Shown here piece by piece: positions 25,883 through 35,226 of a stretch of DNA of 45,017 bases. The stretch is from Acidobacteriota bacterium (GTDB lineage Bacteria; Acidobacteriota; Terriglobia; Terriglobales; SCQP01), in the NCBI GenBank assembly GCA_021826505.1, contig JAKAZV010000007.1, positions 1 through 45,017 of the forward strand, read 5' to 3'. The position numbers and the translations under genes were made by a program. Each line of letters starts with the position of its first letter. Position 1 is the first letter of the stretch. A model generated the notes under the pieces. That model did not search any database, was not told the origin of the DNA, and worked only from the letters and a program-made list of their open reading frames with translations.

Positions 25883-26806
25883 CTAATTTTCCCGGTGAAC
25901 TCTGCCCGTTCCAATCGGCTCATGCGGGCTTTTCCAATGGTTCGGCCAGGCGCGCAGCAGTTCCGGCGCGAGGGAGATCGTTCCCAGCTTGTCTTCCGGC
26001 CGGCCATGGAAGTCCGAGCCGCCGGTGGGCAGCAGATGATGCAACCGCGCCAGTTCGCCTAACTCCCGCACGAGGTGGGCATCGTGGTGGGGGTAAAAAA
26101 CTTCCAGGCCATCGAGGCCGGCGGCGGCCAGCTCCGGCAATATCGGGCGCCAGTCGAATTTGAGCCGGCTGGGGTGGGCCAGGCTGGCCAGGCCCCCGGC
26201 CAGATGAATGCGGCCGATGGCTTCGCTGGTGGGAACGCCTTCCAGCCGCACATAGGTCGGCGTGCCGGGAGTGAGAAAACGGGCGAAGGCATCGGCCATC
26301 GAAATGGCGTGGCCATGGCTGACCAGCCAATGCGCCAGATGCGGCCGCCCCAGCAGCTGGCCGCCATGTTTGCGCCGCTCTTCCGCCAGTTCTTCCACAT
26401 TGATGGGAATGCCCTGGGCGCGCATTTTCTCGCCGATCAAACGGTTGCGCTGGCGGCGCAGATCACGGGTATGTTCCAGCCATTGCGCGAACTCAACCGC
26501 GGCCGGCGCCTTGAGGTTCCAGTCGGGCGGAAAATAACCCAGCAGATGGGCCGAATGCTGGTTCCAGCTGGTGCTCAGCTCCACTCCCGGCAAGACCGCC
26601 AGGCCATGGGCAAGTGCCGCTTCGCGGGCTTCGGCTATGCCGCCGATGGTGTCATGGTCGGTCAGCGCCAGCAGCTTCAATTCCGCGGCCGCCGCGGCCT
26701 TGACCAGTTCGCCGGGCGATAATCGGCCATCGGAAGCGGTGGAATGCGCATGCAGCTCACAGCCGCCCTGGAAATGCTCCCAGTCAAAATCAGGCAAGGA
26801 ATTCAT
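25883..26806 (-). CDS. PHP-domain phosphoesterase
   Basis: 307 residues. The PHP fold's metal-binding motifs are all present: ELHAHSTASDG near the N-terminus, LTDHDT, PGVELS, GGLASLAHPSRL and a final GGSDFHG. This pattern belongs to the YciV/TrpH group, which includes enzymes that hydrolyse 3',5'-nucleoside bisphosphates or trim RNA 5' ends (RNase AM). The specific substrate is not visible from sequence. No signal peptide. It starts 8 bp after the hemB stop on the same strand and so is very likely co-transcribed with hemB. It is convergent with the isomerase gene, with 34 bp between the two stops. Confidence 0.9.
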   Translation of the reverse strand: MNSLPDFDWEHFQGGCELHAHSTASDGRLSPGELVKAAAAAELKLLALTDHDTIGGIAEAREAALAHGLAVLPGVELSTSWNQHSAHLLGYFPPDWNLKAPAAVEFAQWLEHTRDLRRQRNRLIGEKMRAQGIPINVEELAEERRKHGGQLLGRPHLAHWLVSHGHAISMADAFARFLTPGTPTYVRLEGVPTSEAIGRIHLAGGLASLAHPSRLKFDWRPILPELAAAGLDGLEVFYPHHDAHLVRELGELARLHHLLPTGGSDFHGRPEDKLGTISLAPELLRAWPNHWKSPHEPIGTGRVHREN

Positions 26807-26814
26807 GACTCGGT

Positions 26815-27792
26815 TTAGCGCAGCAGGGTCGCGGCCTGAGGCGCGTAATAGGTGATGATCCAGTCCGCCCCGGCGCGGGCAATGCAGGTCAGGGTTTCGA
26901 GCATGAGCCGCGGCCCATCCAGCCAGCCTTTCTGCGCCGCCGCTTCCAGCATGGCATATTCGCCGGAAACCTGATATGCGGCTAAAGGCGCGGCCAGGCG
27001 CCGGCGCGCGGCCCGCAGAATATCGAGATAAGGCAGCGCGGGCTTGACCATCAGCACATCGGCGCCCTCCTGCCAGTCAAGTTCCATTTCACGCAGGGCC
27101 TCGCGCGCATTGGCGGGGTCCATTTGATAGCCGGCGCGGTCGCCGCGCTGCGGCGCCGATCCGGCGGCTTCGCGAAACGGGCCATAGAAGCCGGAGGCGA
27201 ACTTGGCGGCATAGGCCAGAATGGGCGTGTCCGTGAATTGATGCGCATCCAGGGCGCGCCGGATGGCGGCGACCCGGCCATCCATCATATCGCTGGGCGC
27301 GATGACGTCGGCGCCGGCCGCGGCCAGTGAAACCGAAGTGCGGGCCAGAAGTTCAAGCGTGGGGTCGTTGAGCACCCGCGCATCGGCCTCCGGGCTGAGC
27401 ACCCCGCAATGGCCGTGCGCGGTATATTCGCAAAGGCAGACATCGGCGATCAGGGCGAGATCGGGGACGGCTTTTTTCACCGCCCGCAGCGCCGTCTGCA
27501 CAATGCCATCTTCGGCCCAGGCGCCGCTGCCGGTTTCGTCTTTATGCTCCGGAATGCCAAACAATAAGACGGCGGAAATGCCCAGATCATGGATTTTGCG
27601 GCATTCTTTGACCAGCTCATCCACCGAGCGCCGGTATTGGCCGGGCATGGCGGCGATGGGCTGTGCCACGCCGCGGCCGGGCACGGCGAACATGGGATAA
27701 ATCAACTGTTCGCGCCGCACATGGGTTTCGCGCGTCATCGCCCGCAGGGTGGGCGGCTGGCGAAGGCGGCGCATGCGATGCACGGGGAACAT
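26815..27792 (-). CDS. hemB: Delta-aminolevulinic acid dehydratase (porphobilinogen synthase)
   Basis: 325 residues from the ATG at 27792 ([12 protein letters not shown]), the normal HemB start and length. A longer open frame upstream reads into the divergent thioredoxin promoter and was rejected. HemB joins two 5-aminolevulinate molecules into porphobilinogen for heme and other tetrapyrroles. Schiff-base lysines are seen in [17 protein letters not shown] and [14 protein letters not shown]. Cys119, Cys121 and Cys129 ([11 protein letters not shown]) form the zinc-site pattern C-x-C-x7-C, so this is a zinc-dependent rather than magnesium-only type. It is followed by the PHP gene after 8 bp. Confidence 0.96.
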   Translation of the reverse strand: MFPVHRMRRLRQPPTLRAMTRETHVRREQLIYPMFAVPGRGVAQPIAAMPGQYRRSVDELVKECRKIHDLGISAVLLFGIPEHKDETGSGAWAEDGIVQTALRAVKKAVPDLALIADVCLCEYTAHGHCGVLSPEADARVLNDPTLELLARTSVSLAAAGADVIAPSDMMDGRVAAIRRALDAHQFTDTPILAYAAKFASGFYGPFREAAGSAPQRGDRAGYQMDPANAREALREMELDWQEGADVLMVKPALPYLDILRAARRRLAAPLAAYQVSGEYAMLEAAAQKGWLDGPRLMLETLTCIARAGADWIITYYAPQAATLLR

Positions 27793-27889
27793 GGCGGCAA
27801 ACCGGCTCGAAAAATTCAGCTCACTTCCATTTTGCCAGAAGTCGGGAATTCCTAAGCCGGGGCAGTATTTGTAACCATTTTCATCGGCG

Positions 27890-27900
27890 TACAATACAAT
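27890..27900 (+). promoter_or_regulatory. Overlapping -10 boxes of the thioredoxin gene
   Basis: TACAATACAAT contains two overlapping TACAAT hexamers, ending 4 and 9 nt before the ATG at 27905. There is no Shine-Dalgarno sequence. TTGTAA at 27870-27875 is a weak -35 with short spacing. The transcript is probably leaderless or nearly so. Confidence 0.35.
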
Positions 27901-27904
27901 CCAT

Positions 27905-28675
27905 ATGCCTTTTTCCGCGCCGTTCACCCGCTTTCGTCTTCTGCTATTGCTGGCTTGCCTGTTGAGCGCCTCCGCGGCCTGGGCCGGCAATGCCCGGCTC
28001 TTTGAGCACCCGCGGCTGGCGCCGCAGTTTCAGTTGATGGCGCTGGATGGGCAGCGCATTAACCTGAACATGCTGCGCGGCAAAGTGGTGCTGCTGAACT
28101 TCTGGGCCACCTGGTGCGGACCCTGCCGCATGGAGATTCCAGAGCTGATCCGGCTGCAGAATCAATATGCCGGCCGGCTGCAGATCGTGGGCATGTCGGT
28201 GGATACCATTCCGGCGGTGCAGGTGGCGGCCTTTACCCGCCATGCGCGCATGAATTACCCAGTCGTCATTGCCCCGGATCAGGTGCAGCGCGAATATGGC
28301 GGCATTCCCTATACGCCCACCAGCGTGCTGATTGACGGGCAAGGCCGCATCGAGCAGGTGCTCGAGGGCATGCGCAGCTACTCGGAATTCAACACCGATA
28401 TCCGCGCCCTGATAGGTTTGCCGTTTGGCGGCAAAATCGTCCGTGTGCATGAGCTCTCGCCTCATGGCAAGGTGAGCACGCTGAAGATTCCCGGCCTGCA
28501 GGCGGCTTTATCCAAACTGACGCCGGCCCAGCGGGAAACCGCGCTGCGGCAGCTCAATCAGACCCAGTGTGACTGCGGCTGCCGCTGGTCGCTGGCCACC
28601 TGCCGGGTGCAGGATCCGCACTGCGGCTATAGCTTGCCGGAAGCGCTGGCGCTGATCGCGAAAATCAAACGGTAG
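27905..28675 (+). CDS. TlpA-like thioredoxin-fold protein with a Cys-rich C-terminus
   Basis: 256 residues. An N-terminal signal peptide ([17 protein letters not shown]) directs it to the periplasm; a Cys in the hydrophobic core could suggest a lipoprotein, but no proper lipobox is seen. The thioredoxin domain has the active site WCGPC (Cys71, Cys74) in [19 protein letters not shown]. It has the TlpA/ResA-type MSVD and a likely cis-proline loop ([18 protein letters not shown]). After about residue 190 comes a tail with CDCGC, a further Cys in ATCRV and one in PHCGY, a pattern suited to binding a metal or heme. Expected role: a thiol-disulphide reductase in cytochrome or envelope protein maturation. 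Divergent from hemB, sharing a 112-bp promoter region. Confidence 0.88.
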   Translation: MPFSAPFTRFRLLLLLACLLSASAAWAGNARLFEHPRLAPQFQLMALDGQRINLNMLRGKVVLLNFWATWCGPCRMEIPELIRLQNQYAGRLQIVGMSVDTIPAVQVAAFTRHARMNYPVVIAPDQVQREYGGIPYTPTSVLIDGQGRIEQVLEGMRSYSEFNTDIRALIGLPFGGKIVRVHELSPHGKVSTLKIPGLQAALSKLTPAQRETALRQLNQTQCDCGCRWSLATCRVQDPHCGYSLPEALALIAKIKR

Positions 28676-28761
28676 ATACCCTGCCGGTGATGACAATGCG
28701 GTAACTGATTGATTTAACGGCCGATCGCAAAATTCCGGTTTCGGCTGTAGATGAATCAGCC

Positions 28762-31599
28762 CTAATGAGATAACCTCGCCAGCTTCCAGACCGAGACGCG
28801 ATTGGCATAAAGGCGGCATTCGACCGCGCCGTCGCGGCCGGTCTGCCAGACGTGCGCGCCGGCGCGGCGCAGGCGGGCTAAAACCCGCGGGGCGGGCAGG
28901 CCGTAATCGTTATGCGCGCCCACCGAAATTACGGCCACGGCGGGCCGCACCGCGGCCAGGAATTCGGGCGTGGTGGCGGAGGGCTCGCCATGATCGGCGA
29001 TTTTGAGCACGGGACTGGCGAGCGGCGCGCCTTGAGCCAGCAAAGATCTCTCTTCTTCAGCTCCAATATCGCCCGTGAACAGCAGGGCATTATTTCCCCA
29101 GGCCAGGCGCAGCACTACGGAATCCGCATTGCGGCGGCGCGGCGCAAAATGCAAACCGGCGGGCGGGTTCAGCGCCTGAATATAAATGCTGCCGGCGCGA
29201 TAGCGCTGGCCGGCGGAGATGACGCGCAGATGGGCGCGCAGCCGGCGGGCCAAGGCTAAAAATCGCGCATCGCGAGCCGACGCGGGCAATCCCGCGGGCA
29301 CCCAGACTTCTTCGGGATGAAACCGGCGCAGAATCACGCGCAGCGGCGCCAGCGAATGAAGATGGGGCCGGGTCAGCAGCACCGCATCCAGATGGCGCAG
29401 GCCCCGCGACCAGAGAAACGGCGAAACCAGGGCGCGGCCGGCATTGAAGCCGCCGCGCGTTTTGGGTCCCGCGTCCACCAGGAAAGTGCGTCCATCGGGC
29501 AGGGCGGTAAAGATGGCGTCACCCTGGCCGACATCAAGAAACCAGGCGGTTAACACCCCGCGCCGCAGCCGGGGCGCAAAAGGGAAAAAAGCCAGCCATT
29601 GCGTGACGCCGATCAGGAACAGAAGACAAATCACCAGCGCCCGGTTCAGGCCCGGCGATGATTGCCGGGGTGGGGAGGGTTTGGACGGCGCGGCTGGGCG
29701 GGTATCCGTTGACCACGTGATCCGCTCCACGGGCGGGGACGGGTCCAGCAGGGCCAGCGGAGCATCGAGCTTGCGCTGCCGCCGCAGCCAATGCTGCGAT
29801 AGCCAGAGCCACAGCGCCAGACCTGCGGCATAGATGATCAATGTCCAGAGTGGAGGAGTGGGAACGCGCAGATTGGCGCCGGGCAGCCGGGCCAGATGGT
29901 CCGCGGTCCACAGCAGAACGTGGCCGAGCGGGACCAGTAATTTTTGCCAGAAAACATTTAACCCCGGAAAGACCGCGCCGGAAGCCAGCGCCAGCCAGGC
30001 CAGCGGCAGCCATAGCCCGGCCAATGGCACGATCAGGGCATTGGCCAGCACCGCCCAGGGGTTGGCGCGGTGAAAAACCGCCAGCATAAAGCCGGCAAAG
30101 CCAATTTGCAGGACCAGGGAAATCCAAAGCAGTTCGGCTGCGCGCAGCAGAAAGCGCATGCCGGGGGGAACCAGGCGCCAGACCAGAACCGCGCGCGGCC
30201 ACACCGGCGGAAGGCCGGCCCAGCCTTCGCAGCGCACATGCCAGCGAATGCGGTAATGCGCCCAGCGCGGTGTGAGGCCTTCGGCATAGTTGTTGTCTTT
30301 GAGCTTCAGCTCGCGCAGCGCATGCACGCGCCGGCCAAAAACCTGGGACGCCACCGGCGCGGCCATGCCGGCGAGCAGCAGCGCCGCCGTCAGCGACATT
30401 TGCCAGCCGGTTTGCGCGGCCGCCAGCGGCCGCCACAGCAGCAGCAGGAGCGCCGCCGCGCCCACCGCGTTCAAAGGCTGGCGTTCGCGATACCAGGCGC
30501 GGGCGAGAAAATAAATGGCCAGCATCAGCAGCGCGCGCTGGCTGGGCACGCGCGTGGCGATCACCCATACATAAACGGCCAGACACGCCAGCGTTAGAAA
30601 ACTGGCGGTGATCGAGGGAATGCGAAACAACCGCAGGAGGGCAAAAATCAACCCGGCCAGTATGCCGATATGCAGCCCGGCGATGACGAGCAGATGATAA
30701 ATGCCGTCGGCCTGGAATACGCGGCGCGTGCGGTCGCCCAGCCGGGCGGGATCGCCCAGCAGCATGGCCCGCAACAGGGCGTTTAAGCGGACATGGCTCG
30801 CACCCGCCTGGGCCGCACCGGCATTTTCCAGGCCGGCGATGGTGGAATTGGGCGGCAGCAAACGGTCAATACCACGGCTGATGCCGGCCCAGACGGCGGC
30901 ACGCAGCCGGAAACTTCCCCGCCGGGGCGGACGGTGCAGGCGATGCAGCGCATCTGGCGGCACGCTGGCCTCAAAATCAATTCCCTGCCGCCGCAGTCCG
31001 GCGCCGAAATCGGGCACGCCGGGGTCGAGATAATGCGGCGGCGGGCTGGGATGCACGGTGACCACCAGACCCTGGCCGGCGGTTAAGCGCGGCAGCCAAT
31101 GCGCCCATAAACCCCGGGGGTCCGCTCGGGTTCCTGGGTTTTTATTCCGCGCGCTGTGATCCCAATAGCCAAACAGGCGCAGGCCGCCGCGCACGTACCA
31201 GATACGGCCTCGGGCTTCGAGCGTGCGGCAAGAGAGATCAAAGCGCAGATAAGAATGGGTTACCACCGGCGTATCCCGCAGATAGCCGCGAATGCGCACA
31301 TTTTCGCGCGGGCCGGGATGGAGTTCCCCGAGCACGCGGCGCAGCGAGTCGGGCCGGGGCGGGTGACGCAATCCCCATCCGGTCCGCATCGCGCCGGCGG
31401 CAAAACACAAGGGCAATAAACCGATTGCCAAGGCCCTGCGGCCTGCGAATCTGCGCCGCAGTCCTGGTATGAAAAATACCGTCGCCATCAACCCCGCCGC
31501 GATCAACCCGGCCCGCAACGGCCAGGGACTCTGCGGCAACAGAAACGCCGCAAACGATCCGGCAACATAGCAGAGCGCGGCGTAGAAAAGCGGCTGCAT
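28762..31599 (-). CDS. comEC: ComEC/Rec2-like DNA-uptake channel with degenerate MBL motif
   Basis: 945 residues from the ATG at 31599 (MQPLFYAALCYVAGSFAAFL); an in-frame TTG at 31671 gives 24 more residues. Domains: N-terminal helices and an OB-like periplasmic region (about 40-240), then the competence membrane core with GIYHLLVIAGLHIGILAGLI and RVPSQRALLMLAIYFLAR. A C-terminal metallo-beta-lactamase-like domain begins at WFLDVGQGDAIF. ComEC translocates single-stranded DNA across the inner membrane during transformation. The usual THPHxDH metal motif reads LTRPHLHSLAPL (about residues 740-752), and the later HHGS reads ADHGEPS, so metal binding is doubtful. No other competence genes are in the window. 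Convergent with the TlpA-like gene, leaving 86 bp without other features. Confidence 0.9.
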   Translation of the reverse strand: MQPLFYAALCYVAGSFAAFLLPQSPWPLRAGLIAAGLMATVFFIPGLRRRFAGRRALAIGLLPLCFAAGAMRTGWGLRHPPRPDSLRRVLGELHPGPRENVRIRGYLRDTPVVTHSYLRFDLSCRTLEARGRIWYVRGGLRLFGYWDHSARNKNPGTRADPRGLWAHWLPRLTAGQGLVVTVHPSPPPHYLDPGVPDFGAGLRRQGIDFEASVPPDALHRLHRPPRRGSFRLRAAVWAGISRGIDRLLPPNSTIAGLENAGAAQAGASHVRLNALLRAMLLGDPARLGDRTRRVFQADGIYHLLVIAGLHIGILAGLIFALLRLFRIPSITASFLTLACLAVYVWVIATRVPSQRALLMLAIYFLARAWYRERQPLNAVGAAALLLLLWRPLAAAQTGWQMSLTAALLLAGMAAPVASQVFGRRVHALRELKLKDNNYAEGLTPRWAHYRIRWHVRCEGWAGLPPVWPRAVLVWRLVPPGMRFLLRAAELLWISLVLQIGFAGFMLAVFHRANPWAVLANALIVPLAGLWLPLAWLALASGAVFPGLNVFWQKLLVPLGHVLLWTADHLARLPGANLRVPTPPLWTLIIYAAGLALWLWLSQHWLRRQRKLDAPLALLDPSPPVERITWSTDTRPAAPSKPSPPRQSSPGLNRALVICLLFLIGVTQWLAFFPFAPRLRRGVLTAWFLDVGQGDAIFTALPDGRTFLVDAGPKTRGGFNAGRALVSPFLWSRGLRHLDAVLLTRPHLHSLAPLRVILRRFHPEEVWVPAGLPASARDARFLALARRLRAHLRVISAGQRYRAGSIYIQALNPPAGLHFAPRRRNADSVVLRLAWGNNALLFTGDIGAEEERSLLAQGAPLASPVLKIADHGEPSATTPEFLAAVRPAVAVISVGAHNDYGLPAPRVLARLRRAGAHVWQTGRDGAVECRLYANRVSVWKLARLSH

Positions 31600-31749
31600 G
31601 GCTGCCCGCCAGCGTATCTGGCGATTGAAAGCGGCCGCAATCCCCCAAACGGGGAGGGTCGGAACCGGCAAACTGGCAGCCAGAAAACCGTAATAACGCC
31701 AGGTGCGCGCGAATGCCGTCTTTTGCGTGGTTTAGTGATATGCTCAGGA

Positions 31750-31765
31750 TTTTCCGGGCGGAAAA
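31750..31765 (+). promoter_or_regulatory. Hairpin covering the ribosome-binding site of the BNR-repeat gene
   Basis: TTTTCC-GGGC-GGAAAA is a perfect 6-bp stem. Its right arm contains the GGAAAA ribosome-binding site, which ends 6 nt before the ATG at 31772. Folding would hide the site from ribosomes. Confidence 0.4.
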
Positions 31766-31771
31766 CAGCTT

Positions 31772-34700
31772 ATGAAAATGGTTTCAAGCGTAATGCGCGG
31801 GCTGGCCGGGGTCGGTCTGCTGTTGACTTTGAGCGCCCTCGGTATGGCCGCGCAGGTGATGCCGCCGAGCATGGTTGCCGGCCTGCGTTGGCGGCTGATC
31901 GGGCCCTTTCGCGGAGGGCGCGTGCTTGCGGTGAGCGGCGCCGTGGGCCATCCCAATCTCTTTTATTTCGGCTCGGTGGATGGCGGGGTCTGGAAAACCA
32001 CCGACGCCGGCCGGACCTGGCGTCCGGTTTTTAACCACCAGCCGGTCGCCTCGATCGGAGCCATCGCGGTCGCGCCCTCGGATCCCAATGTTATTTATGC
32101 CGGCACCGGCGAAGCCGATATGCGGTCGGATATTTCCTACGGCGATGGCATCTATAAATCCACCGACGGCGGCCGGCATTGGCAATATATGGGCCTCACC
32201 GGGAGCCGCGCCATTGGCCGCATCGTCGTGGATCCGCATAACCCTGACGTAGTGCTGGTAGCGGCGCTGGGTGATCCCTATGGGCCGAATCCGGAACGGG
32301 GCGTGTTTCGCAGCACCGACGGCGGCCGCACCTGGGAAAAGGTGCTGTATAAAAATCCGGATACCGGCGCGATAGACCTGAGCGCCGACCCGGCCAACCC
32401 CCGCATTGTCTATGCCGCGCTATGGCAGGTCCGCAGGCCGTTCTGGAGCACGTACGCGCCGCTCAGCGGAACCGGAGGTGGCATCTATAAATCCACCAAC
32501 GAGGGCCGCACCTGGCGGGCGCTGACCGGCCATGGCCTGCCCCAGCCCGACGGCCGGATTGGCGTCGCGGCCGCCCGCGGCAACCGCGTCTATGCCATCA
32601 TCCGGGCGCATCAGCAAGGCGGTTTATACCGCTCCGATAATGGAGGCAAAAGCTGGCGCCGGGTTTCCAAAGACATGCGCATCCGCGGCCGTTCCTGGTA
32701 TTTCAGCGGCATCTTCGCCGACCCCCGGAATCCCAATATCATCTATGCCGTCAACACCTCGCTCTACCGCTCGATGGACGGCGGACGCACGTTTCATGCC
32801 CTCGACGGCGCGCCGGGGGGCAATGATTATCACGCTCTCTGGATCGCGCCGCATCATCCTGGGCGGCTGATTCTGGGCAGCGATCAGGGCACAAAAATCT
32901 CGCTCAATGACGGCCGTACCTGGAGCAGTTGGTATAACCAGCCCACGGGACAGATGTATCACGTGGCCCTGGATCACCAGTTTCCCTTCAATGTCTATGG
33001 CGCGCAGCAGGATTCAGGCACGATGATGATAGCCAGCCGCGACAACTTCGGCTCCATTACCCGCGCCGACTGGCATCAGGTGGGGGCGGGGGAAAGCGGT
33101 TATATCGCTCCCGATCCGCTGCATCCGGATATCGTGTACAGCGGCAACTACGGCGGCGGCGTTTCCCGCTGCGATCGCACCACCGGCCAGTGCCAGGACG
33201 TCTCGCCGCAGCCGGTGATGACGCCGGGCGACAAGCTGCGCTTTACCTGGACCTCGCCCCTGGTCTTCTCGAAACTCAATCCGCACCGGCTCTATTTCGG
33301 CGCGCAGTACATTTTTACCACCGTGAACGGCGGCCAAAGCTGGCAGCGCATCAGCCCCGACCTGACCCGCGGGGCGATGGCGCGGCCGTGGGGCGCGCAT
33401 CCGGATGGACTTTTGAAAAATCCGCGGGCGCGCCACGCCGGGGTGGTCTATACCATCGCTCCCTCGCCGGTCGCGCACGGGGAAATCTGGGCCGGAACCG
33501 ATAATGGCCTGATTCAGTTGACCCGCGACGGCGGCAAGAGCTGGCGCAACGTAACCCCGGCGGGATTGCCGGCCTGGAGCAAAATCAGCCTGATCGCGGC
33601 CTCGCCGTTTGCCGCCGGAACGGCTTATGCCGCCGTTAACCGGCACCGGGTGAATGACCTGCATCCTTATATTTACCGCACCCGCGATTTCGGCCGCAGC
33701 TGGACGCGGATCAACGCCGGCATTCCTTCCACCGCCTATGTGCACGCGGTGCGCTGCGATCCCAAAAAACGCGGCTTGCTCTTTGCCGGAACTGAAGCCG
33801 GGGTGTATGTGTCGTTTAACGGCGGCGGCGATTGGATGCCGCTGCAGTTGAACCTGCCGACGGCGGCGATCCGCGATCTGGCGATCCGCGATAACGATCT
33901 CGTGGCGGCCACGCATGGGCGGGCATTCTGGATTTTGGACGACATCGCCAGCCTGCGGCAGATGACGCCGGCGATGGCGCAAAAAACGGCGGTGTTCTAT
34001 CAGCCTGAAACCGCCATTCGCATCCGGCGCGATGAAAATCAGGAAACTCCCTGGCCGCCGGAAACCCCGGCGGGCCAGAACCCTCCCGACGGCGCCATTC
34101 TCGATTATTATTTGCGCGCACCGGCCCCGAGCCTGCGGCTCTCGATTTATAACGCCGCCGGACAGTTGATCCGCAGCTATACGCAAAAAGCCAAACCGCC
34201 CGTTGCCGGGCCGCGCAATGTGCCGGCCTATTGGCTGCGGCCGCCGGTGCATTTGCCCGATCATGCCGGTTTGAACCGGTTTGCCTGGAGCCTGCGCTAT
34301 CCGCACCCGAAAATATTCAGCGCGGATTACACCATTGCGGCGATTCCGCATCAGACCCCGCGCCGGTTGCGCGGGCCGCTGGTGACGCCCGGAATTTATA
34401 CGCTCAAATTAAGCGTCAACGGGCGGGCTTATGCGCAAAAATTAACCGTCAAAAATGACCCCCGGGTTCAAGTCAGCGCGGCGGCGCTCACGCGGCAGCT
34501 AGCGCTGGAGCTGCGGATTACGCGCGAGCTGGCGGCCGATGCCCGCGCCGATCAAGCCGTGAAATCCCTCCACCGGCAGGTGGTGGCGTGGATGCGGCGC
34601 TGGCACGGCCAGCCGCGGGCGCGGGATGCCTACGCCCTGGCCCGGCCTTTGCGACAACAGTTGCGCGGGCTGATGGGCGCGCCGCACGGACGCGGCTTCC

Positions 34701-34954
34701 ATTTTCATGTCCGCCAAAAGGCGCCGGATCTGGCGCGGGTCAATGGCTTATTGACTACCCTGTATAGCTCCGTCGCCGGGTTCAATTCCGTCTCCGGCGC
34801 CGATGCGGCGCCGACCGTGGCGCAACGGCAGGCCAGCCGGCAGTTGCGGGGCCTGCTGCGCAGCGTTCTGGCGCGCTGGCGGCGGGTGCTGACGCAAACG
34901 CTGCCGCGTGTGAATGCGGCGATCCAGCGGGCGAAGCTTCCAGCGCTGCAATAA
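31772..34954 (+). CDS. Secreted BNR/Asp-box repeat protein (sortilin/VPS10-like beta-propeller)
   Basis: 1060 residues with a signal peptide (GLAGVGLLLTLSALGMAA). From about residue 45 to 720 there are roughly eleven Asp-box repeats of the form S-x-D-x-G-x-x-W, for example KTTDAGRTWR, KSTDGGRHWQ, RSTDGGRTWE, RSDNGGKSWR and LTRDGGKSWR. They are spaced as in two stacked beta-propellers similar to the VPS10/sortilin domain and to glycosidase-like Asp-box proteins. The C-terminal 300 residues have a beta-sandwich with GPLVTPGIYTLKLSVNGRAY and a helical tail. Such proteins are expanded in Acidobacteria and are usually annotated as glycosyl hydrolases, but no catalytic residues are recognised here. 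Expected location: periplasm or outside the cell. Its promoter region is shared with comEC. Confidence 0.85.
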   Translation: MKMVSSVMRGLAGVGLLLTLSALGMAAQVMPPSMVAGLRWRLIGPFRGGRVLAVSGAVGHPNLFYFGSVDGGVWKTTDAGRTWRPVFNHQPVASIGAIAVAPSDPNVIYAGTGEADMRSDISYGDGIYKSTDGGRHWQYMGLTGSRAIGRIVVDPHNPDVVLVAALGDPYGPNPERGVFRSTDGGRTWEKVLYKNPDTGAIDLSADPANPRIVYAALWQVRRPFWSTYAPLSGTGGGIYKSTNEGRTWRALTGHGLPQPDGRIGVAAARGNRVYAIIRAHQQGGLYRSDNGGKSWRRVSKDMRIRGRSWYFSGIFADPRNPNIIYAVNTSLYRSMDGGRTFHALDGAPGGNDYHALWIAPHHPGRLILGSDQGTKISLNDGRTWSSWYNQPTGQMYHVALDHQFPFNVYGAQQDSGTMMIASRDNFGSITRADWHQVGAGESGYIAPDPLHPDIVYSGNYGGGVSRCDRTTGQCQDVSPQPVMTPGDKLRFTWTSPLVFSKLNPHRLYFGAQYIFTTVNGGQSWQRISPDLTRGAMARPWGAHPDGLLKNPRARHAGVVYTIAPSPVAHGEIWAGTDNGLIQLTRDGGKSWRNVTPAGLPAWSKISLIAASPFAAGTAYAAVNRHRVNDLHPYIYRTRDFGRSWTRINAGIPSTAYVHAVRCDPKKRGLLFAGTEAGVYVSFNGGGDWMPLQLNLPTAAIRDLAIRDNDLVAATHGRAFWILDDIASLRQMTPAMAQKTAVFYQPETAIRIRRDENQETPWPPETPAGQNPPDGAILDYYLRAPAPSLRLSIYNAAGQLIRSYTQKAKPPVAGPRNVPAYWLRPPVHLPDHAGLNRFAWSLRYPHPKIFSADYTIAAIPHQTPRRLRGPLVTPGIYTLKLSVNGRAYAQKLTVKNDPRVQVSAAALTRQLALELRITRELAADARADQAVKSLHRQVVAWMRRWHGQPRARDAYALARPLRQQLRGLMGAPHGRGFHFHVRQKAPDLARVNGLLTTLYSSVAGFNSVSGADAAPTVAQRQASRQLRGLLRSVLARWRRVLTQTLPRVNAAIQRAKLPALQ

Positions 34955-34959
34955 GGATT

Positions 34960-35184
34960 TCAGCCCAGGGCGCGGTGCAATTGCACGCCGATGACCACCA
35001 GCATAAAAACAACATAGGCGCGCAGCAGCCAGAGCAGCATGACGGTCCCCGCGGACAATTTGCGGCGGCCGAGCGGAACCTGGCGGGCCTCGACCAGCTG
35101 GTCGGCTTCGAGCGCACCGAGGACCCAGCCCGCATCGGCGGCCGTGGCCGCCGGGCGCGCATGGGATGGTGGTTTGTGCGGCAT
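34960..35184 (-). CDS. Small single-helix membrane protein
   Basis: 74 residues. A hydrophilic N-terminal half (GWVLGALEADQLVEARQVPL) is followed by one membrane helix (SAGTVMLLWLLRAYVVFMLV, continuing VIGVQL). The frame starts 42 bp after the Nramp-like transporter on the same strand and ends 5 bp from the convergent BNR gene stop, filling the gap exactly, as a real gene would. The ribosome-binding site is modest (GAGAGAAAA). No family is recognised. By position it may be an accessory subunit of the transporter; this is inference. Confidence 0.6.
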   Translation of the reverse strand: MPHKPPSHARPAATAADAGWVLGALEADQLVEARQVPLGRRKLSAGTVMLLWLLRAYVVFMLVVIGVQLHRALG

Positions 35185-35226
35185 AGAGCTATTTTCTCTC
35201 AGTGGGCTTGATTGCGGCCGCGCCGC

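Noticed and set aside
27793-27990. N-terminal extension of hemB
   Set aside because: HemB proteins normally start at the MFPVHR-type sequence; the extension overlaps the thioredoxin promoter and coding start.
31600-31671. TTG-initiated extension of comEC
   Set aside because: ComEC proteins usually begin at the first membrane helix; the ATG at 31599 fits this, though the extension cannot be fully excluded.
33014-34351. Minus-strand open frame of 445 codons inside the BNR gene
   Set aside because: Antisense to Asp-box repeats; composition typical of a reverse-frame artefact.
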